This document shows, in pieces, positions 62,432 through 62,515 of a DNA stretch of 62,515 nt. The position numbers and the translations under genes are program-made. The notes under the pieces are model-generated. The model had not been told where the DNA came from. It made no database searches and saw nothing but the letters and a program-made list of their open reading frames with translations. Every line of letters starts with the position of its first letter. The stretch's first letter is position 1. The stretch is from the NCBI GenBank assembly GCA_905235805.1, contig CAJOMV010000067.1:1-62515 (forward strand), written 5' to 3'. Origin of the DNA: an uncultured Ruminiclostridium sp. (lineage in GTDB: Bacteria; Bacillota; Clostridia; Oscillospirales; Ruminococcaceae).

Positions 62432-62515
62432 TGGTGCCGCTGACCGGGGTCGAACCGGTACGGATTTTACTCCGAGGGATTTTAAGTCCCTTGTGTCTGC
62501 CTATTCCACCACAGC
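62432..62515 (-). tRNA. tRNA-Leu (anticodon UAA), partial at window edge
   Basis: On the minus strand the sequence folds as a long-variable-arm tRNA. The T loop is TTCGACC within ACCGG/CCGGT, the anticodon loop is CTTAAAA (anticodon TAA), and the D arm contains GGTGGAATAGGCAGACAC. The acceptor 3' strand CAGCGGC is followed by A and an encoded CCA. The first three bases of the 5' acceptor strand (expected GCC) lie beyond the window. Confidence 0.92.

Noticed and set aside
62432-62515. tRNA-Leu as an integration site of a mobile element
   Set aside because: No integrase or direct repeat of the tRNA 3' end is visible in the window.

Overview
The window looks like chromosome from a Gram-positive gut or rumen Clostridium relative of the Oscillospiraceae (Ruminococcus-like) type. 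This is an inference. It rests on AGGAGG ribosome sites, TTGACA-N17-TATAAT promoters, sortase-type surface proteins, BspA-like lipoproteins, plant-glycan hydrolases (GH16, GH5 and GH2 beta-mannosidase) and an ECF sigma, DUF2975 and DegV gene complement. I saw no rRNA, CRISPR array, insertion sequence or phage genes.

Left end (1-18.5 kb). A very large leftward surface protein (beta-helix, InlB-type repeat, many MBG/YDG Ig-like repeats) runs off the left edge. Its signal-peptide region is broken by a G8 tract that looks like a phase-variation switch. Next comes a hybrid histidine kinase (REC and Hpt) that overlaps the 3' end of a McrBC/LlaJI-like restriction pair. The housekeeping gene glmS is divergent from that pair. 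A two-gene leftward operon of unknown function (14.0-17.6 kb) and a divergent 201-codon orphan follow.

Middle (18.5-44.5 kb). This part is rich in signalling and envelope genes. It has a diguanylate cyclase fused to a LacI-like sugar sensor, then a five-gene operon (small protein, FtsX permease, ABC ATPase, response regulator, sensor kinase). After these come a Uma2-type nuclease-like protein, DegV, a sortase-anchored protein, an AraC regulator divergent from a solute-binding lipoprotein, and a VanZ / GntR / ABC operon behind twin operators. The stretch ends with GH16 and GH5 enzymes, a Cache-SpoIIE phosphatase, an 819-residue protein that resembles a degenerate FtsK/HerA ATPase, and a BspA-like lipoprotein whose promoter carries four 11-bp direct repeats.

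Right end (44.6-62.5 kb). A translationally coupled triad (TerB_N/TerB_C protein, BREX-type ATPase, Lhr-like DEAD/DEAH helicase) matches the layout of the Shango anti-phage system. It is followed by an ECF sigma / membrane anti-sigma-like pair, a GlpA-like / FAD-oxidoreductase / DUF1667 operon, a DUF2975-DUF2975-XRE operon, an aminotransferase with a beta-mannosidase, a histidine phosphatase, a second paralogous ECF sigma / anti-sigma-like pair, and a tRNA-Leu(UAA) missing three 5' bases at the right edge.

Defence-type genes (McrBC, Shango-like triad, Uma2-like protein, and possibly the unknown operon and the FtsK-like gene) are scattered among housekeeping and envelope genes. They do not form one island. 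Intergenic gaps are all below about 300 bp, and most hold a recognisable promoter or hairpin terminator.
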